This document shows, piece by piece, positions 59,246-64,000 of a DNA stretch of 64,000 bases; the stretch's first letter is position 1, and each line of letters begins with the position of its first letter. This DNA is from Bacillus sp. V2I10. Lineage in GTDB: Bacteria > Bacillota > Bacilli > Bacillales > Bacillaceae. Below the pieces are notes generated by a model. It was given only the letters and a program-made list of their open reading frames with translations. It was not told the origin of the DNA and did no database searches. A program made the position numbers and the translations under genes. Where the stretch lies: assembly GCF_030817055.1 (NCBI RefSeq), contig NZ_JAUSYV010000001.1, positions 4,054,001 to 4,118,000 on the forward strand, read 5' to 3'.

Positions 59246-62200
59246 TTATTCAAATAATGAGCTGATTGCAGATTCAGGAAGAGCATTTTCTCCGCCAATG
59301 ATGTAATACATTTTAGCTGAATCAGCATAAGCAGCAATTGTATCGATCGTTGTTTGCTCAGCTGCTTTTGGATTTGTTAAAATCATAGGATTGCCATGAA
59401 CTGCTGCTGCAGCAGAACCTGACAATGCATCAGGGTAGTTTGTTCCAGTTGCAATAAACGGACTGGACATATTCAAGTCAGCTGCAAAGTAGCTGATAAT
59501 GCTGCTGTTTGTTTCATAACGAGTTGCCCCGCTGATGCGTTTATGATTTGGGAACAATTTGGCTATTTTATCAGGCACAACAGCTGCGCCGCCAATAACA
59601 AAGGTTTGCTTCATTTTGCTTGATTTAACGTATTGGCTGACAGAATTCGGTATGGCATTTTTCTTTGTCAGTAAAATAGGCATCGTTTTCGATGCAGCGA
59701 TTGGTGCAATTGATAAGGCATCTGCAAAGCTTTCCCCAGTAGCAACTACTGCACGATCTGCCGTTCCAAGCTGTTTAGCAATATTAACTGATGTCTCATA
59801 ACGGTCTAAGCCGCTGATTCTTGAGATCGTTGTTATGCCGGCAGCTTTCAACTCTTTTTCTACGTTAGCTGTAATGACTGATTTTCCGCCAACAAGGATA
59901 ACTTTTTTCGCTCCCAGGCGCTTAAGCTCACCTTTTACAACAGCAGGAAGTGAATTCGTGTCTGTTAATAAAAGAGGGGCCTTGTGTTTATGGGCAAGAG
60001 GAGTTGCACTTAATGCATCCGGATAATTTTTGCCTGTTGCAATGACAGCTGTACCGGACCCAGTAAAGCTTTCTTTTGATACTTTTACAGCTGTTTCATA
60101 GCGGTCTGAACCAGAAATGCGTTCCACCTGAATATTCATTCGATCAAATGCTTTAACAGCGCCGAATGTATCAAGTCGGCCCCAGCCAGAAACTGTGTCA
60201 TAGCCTGGAATGACTTCTTCTTCAGGATAAGGGTATTCTTCGTCATATGGATACTCTTCGATGTCATCCATAGGATTATCCTGTTCATCAAAGGCAATGT
60301 CAGCAGCTGATTTCGTCAGGATTCGTTCTACTTCACTTGGCGTTAAATCCATATTATGTGAAAGAAGCAGGCCGGCTGCTGCTGCAACATGAGGTGTTGC
60401 CATTGATGTTCCCGTCATATTCGTTACATTGCCATCAGGCAATAAGCTAGGAATGTCAGTACCTGGTGCAACAAGATCCAGTCCTTTTCCATAGTTGGAA
60501 TAATCCGATACTAGATCGATGCGGTTTGTTCCGCCTACTGAAATGACATATTTAGAAGAAGCAGGATAAGATAATCCGTCCATTCCATCATTTCCGCTTG
60601 CTGCAACAACCGTTACATCATGATCATAAGCATATTTTAAAGCACTCTCAATCACTCGGCTGTAACCTCCGCCAAGACTCAGGTTGATCACGTCTGCACC
60701 TTGATCAACTGCATATCGAATTCCGAATGCAATTTGCTCCGTGTCGCCGCTTCCTGATGCATCAAGAACTTTTACAGGAAGAATTTCAGCATGTGAATTG
60801 ATGCCTGACATTGAGTAATGGTTATTGTTCTCTGCAGCGATGATGCCTGAAACATGTGTGCCATGCCCATGATCATCCATTGCATTTGAATTTTTTTCAA
60901 TAAAATTATAGCCGTTATCCGCAAGCACTTTGCTGTTAAGATCGGCAAGTGTATGATCTACACCAGTGTCAACAACGGCAATAACGGTATCATTCAGCTC
61001 TCTGCCTTCAATTAATTCCTGAAGCTGTTCAAATTTAATGTCAGCACCAGCAGTGCCGCCATCTTTTCCTTCGTTTTTCAGCGACCATTGATATGGATAT
61101 TGAGCGTCAGCAGTAAATGCTTTGTATTGCTGAACAGGTTCGGCAAATTCTACCTCAGGAAGCTTGGCAAGCTTTCCTGCTGCTGTTTTTAAAGAACTCG
61201 CTGAAGCTTTGTAGCCTGATGTGCCGGCTTCTACTTCCATGACGTACATATCAGGAAAAACAGATTTATTGGCTTTTAGCGGAGCAGCCGACTGAATGCC
61301 GAATGATTTTGTTTTTGACTGTATGCTGCTAAGTTTCTTGCCTTCTTTTAATTTTACAATGACTCGGCTTTCATAGCTGCTTGCAGAAGGTACCGTATAT
61401 CCGCCCTTTTGTAAAATGGAAGAAACTGTTTTGTTCGTCACGTTTGAAATTCCGATGCTTTTCCCGGTTTTCTCAATTTGATCCTGAAGGAAAGCCGGAA
61501 CAGACTCAAGTGCAGTCGTGTATAGACGATTGATTGCATCTTGATCGGCTTTTGTGATTTTATACGTACTGCTGCTGCCTTTTTCAGCAACATCTGTAAA
61601 TAAGCCTTTTAATTGCATTAAATCTTGATAAACATTATCACGGATGGTTTTGCTGAAAACCATTTTCGTGCTTAAGAATGGGGCAATTTTGTAATACATG
61701 GATGACAATTCTTGTCCATTTTCTGTTTTAGCAAGCACATCCTCACGAATAGTTCTCAAGTCATTTAAGATGTTTTTGCCGTTTTCTCTTTCTTTTGTGC
61801 TAAGCTCTGCCGGGCACTCTTCCGCACTTACATATTCAGAAGGAGGAAGTGTTATCCCATCATACCCGATCGTATAGGAAGCGGGTGGCTCTGACGGCTC
61901 TTCCTCTTCTTCCTCAATCGTCATCTCTTCTTCTATGATCTCTTCTTCACCAGCGTAATGCTCTACTTTAATATAAAAAGGTCCCGCCCATGCTACCGGG
62001 AAATCAATGACTGCCGGCTGATCTGCATAAGAATACCCCATATATCTGTCGAATGCGCGATTATCAATTGCATTTTCAAGACTGGAATATACCGTTACAT
62101 TCAATTCAGCTTCTGATTGAAGCTTTACGCGCAGGTGCGTGTAATCTTTAATTTCTGCTTCCGTTGGATCTATCGTGTACCATTGTACTTGGTCCGATTC

Positions 62201-62359
62201 CTCAAACAAACCTTCTACTGGTTCTGAAATGGTTAATTTCGCTTCTTCTTTCGGCACATCTGCTTCTGCTGCCTTAACATCCTTTACAGGAAATTGACTG
62301 AAAAACAGGGCAAAAATCAGAATGCCTGCCATGAAACTGCTAAACTTTCTTTTCGTCAT
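59246..62359 (-). CDS. Surface S8 serine protease with CWB2 cell-wall-binding repeats
   Basis: The 1037-residue precursor has a signal peptide (residues 1-31), an N-terminal region of about 300 residues containing a Glu-rich stretch (137-155), and an inhibitor-I9-like propeptide around 330-410. The catalytic domain has Asp464 (VVDTGVD), His499 (GHGTHV) and Ser652 (TGTSMATPH). An acidic Tyr/Pro/Glu-rich insert (691-719) precedes the last strand of the catalytic domain. Three CWB2 repeats from about 745 to the end attach it to wall polymers. It is probably a wall-bound protease for nutrient release or surface-protein processing. GGAGG precedes the ATG; the gene is monocistronic. Confidence 0.93.
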   Translation of the reverse strand: MTKRKFSSFMAGILIFALFFSQFPVKDVKAAEADVPKEEAKLTISEPVEGLFEESDQVQWYTIDPTEAEIKDYTHLRVKLQSEAELNVTVYSSLENAIDNRAFDRYMGYSYADQPAVIDFPVAWAGPFYIKVEHYAGEEEIIEEEMTIEEEEEEPSEPPASYTIGYDGITLPPSEYVSAEECPAELSTKERENGKNILNDLRTIREDVLAKTENGQELSSMYYKIAPFLSTKMVFSKTIRDNVYQDLMQLKGLFTDVAEKGSSSTYKITKADQDAINRLYTTALESVPAFLQDQIEKTGKSIGISNVTNKTVSSILQKGGYTVPSASSYESRVIVKLKEGKKLSSIQSKTKSFGIQSAAPLKANKSVFPDMYVMEVEAGTSGYKASASSLKTAAGKLAKLPEVEFAEPVQQYKAFTADAQYPYQWSLKNEGKDGGTAGADIKFEQLQELIEGRELNDTVIAVVDTGVDHTLADLNSKVLADNGYNFIEKNSNAMDDHGHGTHVSGIIAAENNNHYSMSGINSHAEILPVKVLDASGSGDTEQIAFGIRYAVDQGADVINLSLGGGYSRVIESALKYAYDHDVTVVAASGNDGMDGLSYPASSKYVISVGGTNRIDLVSDYSNYGKGLDLVAPGTDIPSLLPDGNVTNMTGTSMATPHVAAAAGLLLSHNMDLTPSEVERILTKSAADIAFDEQDNPMDDIEEYPYDEEYPYPEEEVIPGYDTVSGWGRLDTFGAVKAFDRMNIQVERISGSDRYETAVKVSKESFTGSGTAVIATGKNYPDALSATPLAHKHKAPLLLTDTNSLPAVVKGELKRLGAKKVILVGGKSVITANVEKELKAAGITTISRISGLDRYETSVNIAKQLGTADRAVVATGESFADALSIAPIAASKTMPILLTKKNAIPNSVSQYVKSSKMKQTFVIGGAAVVPDKIAKLFPNHKRISGATRYETNSSIISYFAADLNMSSPFIATGTNYPDALSGSAAAAVHGNPMILTNPKAAEQTTIDTIAAYADSAKMYYIIGGENALPESAISSLFE

Positions 62360-62455
62360 TTGAAACCTCCGCTTAATAGATTCATAATATTTACATTTTC
62401 TATTAAAACATAGAAATTTCTTTTATGGAAAACATTTCTATCTATTTAAGGTAGA

Positions 62456-62490
62456 TTTAAACAAGGAGCTGCTTCTCGCCGCTCCTTGCT
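62456..62490 (-). terminator. Terminator of the M42 peptidase gene
   Basis: CAAGGAGC / GCTCCTTG with an 11-base loop, followed by TTTAAA on the minus strand. Confidence 0.75.
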
Positions 62491-62504
62491 AGTTGAACCT
62501 TTTT

Positions 62505-63539
62505 TTACATCACCATAGCAGATTTCACATAGTGATAAAGCAGCTTAGCTGTATTTTCAAGCGAGTCTTTGTGAGTGCGTTCAAACGCGTGTGAGGAGTC
62601 GATTCCCGGTCCGATTAATCCATGAACAATATCATGGCCGGAACGGATCGCTGCTGAGGCATCAGATCCATAGTAAGGATAAATATCTAATTTATAGCCG
62701 ATGTTATACTCTTTCGCAAGATTCGTTAAGTTTTTGCGGAGCTTATAATGGTAAGGACCGCTTGCATCTTTCACACAAATTGAAACGGTGTACTCATCCG
62801 TTGACTGTCCGTCACCCATCGCACCCATGTCAACTGCTAAATATTCGACTGTTTCAGGTGTGATATTAGAGTTTCCGCCGTAGCCGATTTCTTCGTTATT
62901 TGATATTAAAAAATGAGTTGTATAAGGAAGCAGCAATTTTTCTTCCTTGATTTGCTTTATAAGCTGAAGCAAAAGCGCAACACTTGCTTTATCGTCTAAA
63001 TGACGGGATTTAATAAAGCCATTATCCGTTATTTCCACACGGGGATCAAACGAAACAAAGTCTCCGACTTCAATGCCGAGGTCCCTTACATCATCGGCGT
63101 TTTTCACCGCCTCATCAAGGCGGATCTCCATGTTGGCCTGATTCCGTTCAGCTTTTCCTGCATCTTTATAGACATGAACAGAAGTCTGGTGCATCAGGAT
63201 TGTGCCTGTAAACATCTTGCCCGATGAAGATTCGATTTTGCAATATTCACCTTCAATTGAGTTATAGTTGAAACCTCCGATTAAATCAATTGTCAGCCGT
63301 CCGCTTGCTTTAATTTCTTTTACGATTGCCCCAAGCGTATCAACATGCGCTGTCAGCATGCGGTGATGGGAATTGTCTCTTCCCGGAATAGTTGCAAGCA
63401 GTCCGCCTTTGCGATTGCGTCTCGTCTCTATTTGACATTCAGCTAAATAGTTTTCTACATATGTAATCACTTCATTTGTATTTCCTGATGGACTCGGTAT
63501 TGACACGAGCTCTTTGATCAGCTGCATCGTTTCATTCAA
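62505..63539 (-). CDS. M42-family metallo-aminopeptidase
   Basis: The 344-residue cytosolic dinuclear-metal aminopeptidase has metal ligands in AHVDTLGA, HLDDKASVA, SNNEEIGYGGN (with the catalytic Glu pair), VDMGAMG and SSHAFERTH. Such enzymes (YsdC, FrvX, TET-like) trim peptides and often assemble into dodecamers. TTG at 63539 lies eight bases after GGGGGAG; ATG at 63527 is a weaker alternative. Single gene. Confidence 0.9.
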   Translation of the reverse strand: MNETMQLIKELVSIPSPSGNTNEVITYVENYLAECQIETRRNRKGGLLATIPGRDNSHHRMLTAHVDTLGAIVKEIKASGRLTIDLIGGFNYNSIEGEYCKIESSSGKMFTGTILMHQTSVHVYKDAGKAERNQANMEIRLDEAVKNADDVRDLGIEVGDFVSFDPRVEITDNGFIKSRHLDDKASVALLLQLIKQIKEEKLLLPYTTHFLISNNEEIGYGGNSNITPETVEYLAVDMGAMGDGQSTDEYTVSICVKDASGPYHYKLRKNLTNLAKEYNIGYKLDIYPYYGSDASAAIRSGHDIVHGLIGPGIDSSHAFERTHKDSLENTAKLLYHYVKSAMVM

Positions 63540-63601
63540 AAGAATTCTCCCCCTTTAGTTGCTTTTTCTATATTATAGCAGTTCCAGACATCCTTAAAAT
63601 A

Positions 63602-63636
63602 GCAAAACCGATTCCCCATTTTGGGAAATCGGCTGA
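63602..63636 (-). terminator. Terminator of the GH13 gene
   Basis: CCGATTTCCC / GGGGAATCGG (one mismatch) with a short loop and TTTTG on the minus strand. Confidence 0.75.
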
Positions 63637-63642
63637 TTGACC

Positions 63643-64000
63643 TTATTCATATGAGATAATGCTGAGCCCATGGGCATCAAGATTAACCGTTGATCCTGAA
63701 ATCTCTTGACCTGTTAATAGGCATGATGCCTTCTTCAAATCCTTAGGAAGAGAAACATTAATTACATGATCTGCCCCGTTTAAAATGAACAGGATTTTTT
63801 CCTCGTTAAACGTTTTTGTATACATGATATGCTGATCTTCTCGCCCAGCCTCGACAAATTGAATTTTCCCCTTGCTGCCGAATGCCGGATTGTTTTTGCG
63901 AAGCTCAATCATCTGCGTAATAAATTTCAATAATTCCCCGTCCTGTTTTTCCTCATCCCAAATCATGCATTTGCGGCAGCCTGGATCCATCACGCCCGTC
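63643..64000 (-). CDS. GH13 alpha-glycosidase / neopullulanase-type enzyme, C terminus (runs off the window)
   Basis: Only the last 119 or so residues are visible. The segment DPGCRKCMIWDEEKQDGELL corresponds to the end of the GH13 barrel, where MTGVMDPGCR-type sequence follows the last active-site loop in neopullulanase, cyclomaltodextrinase and intracellular alpha-glucosidases. The rest (NPAFGSKGKIQFVEAGREDQ, VNLDAHGLSIISYE) is the C-terminal beta domain. The catalytic residues lie outside the window, so the substrate cannot be read; maltodextrin hydrolysis is most likely. Confidence 0.8.
   Translation of the reverse strand, partial: TGVMDPGCRKCMIWDEEKQDGELLKFITQMIELRKNNPAFGSKGKIQFVEAGREDQHIMYTKTFNEEKILFILNGADHVINVSLPKDLKKASCLLTGQEISGSTVNLDAHGLSIISYE

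Overview
The window looks like chromosomal DNA of a spore-forming, low-GC Gram-positive of the Bacillaceae, in or near Bacillus/Metabacillus. The reasons are strong AGGAGG-type ribosome binding sites, frequent TTG/GTG starts, an H-type small acid-soluble spore protein (sspH), an intracellular subtilisin (ispA), a CspB-like cold shock protein, and B. subtilis-like nag, man, opuF, nupC, yhfW and ydaG loci. No rRNA, tRNA, CRISPR array, prophage or intact transposase was seen. These assignments come from reading the sequence; no database search was run.

Layout. 1-1.6 kb: ispA and a decayed DUF4097-type fragment. 1.7-6.4 kb: a GntP-type permease, a DUF1537 kinase, a GarR-like dehydrogenase and a divergent FCD-GntR regulator, apparently for catabolism of a four-carbon or related sugar acid. 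6.4-10.3 kb: a winged-helix protein, a PTS IIC relic and a TrpXYZ-like ABC importer. 10.3-12.9 kb: an ABC-F ATPase gene behind a long leader with a 44-codon upstream ORF and two intrinsic terminators. 12.9-15.1 kb: yhfW (FAD plus Rieske), a PhnA-like zinc ribbon protein and cspB. 15.4-20.8 kb: amino-sugar recycling, nagA-nagB-nagR-murQ and nagP, with two NagR-type operators. 21-26 kb: ggt, a frameshifted PH-domain relic, and an overlapping operon of an exported FAD oxidase, a half-size MFS protein and an acetyltransferase. 26-32.7 kb: ydaG, small proteins, a polar amino acid ABC importer, a YitT/YczE membrane protein and nupC. 32.7-43.2 kb: two secreted M14 carboxypeptidases, a patatin, a GH76 plus GxGYxYP pair, and sspH. 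43.2-49 kb: an AT-rich accessory patch with dsdA and its XRE-cupin regulator, LysE, GNAT, gene fragments and many repeats. 49-54.2 kb: manR-manP-manA. 54.5-57 kb: opuFA-opuFB. 57-64 kb: an alpha/beta hydrolase, CWB2-repeat proteins including a 1037-residue surface subtilisin, an M42 aminopeptidase and the 3' end of a GH13 gene.

How the genes work together. Several loci feed central sugar metabolism: GlcNAc/MurNAc recycling, mannose uptake and isomerisation, sugar acids and GH13. Others scavenge peptides and amino acids: extracellular proteases, carboxypeptidases, GGT, ABC importers and M42. The features most worth following are the ABC-F leader, in which the leader ribosome binding site repeats the 5' arm of the terminator and pairs with the sequence after the leader stop; the terminator-containing leader of the GH76/GxGYxYP pair; the perfect 63-bp duplication of the dsdA/regulator intergenic region; the sugar-acid operon without a recognisable aldolase; and two intergenic arrays with a 21-bp period.
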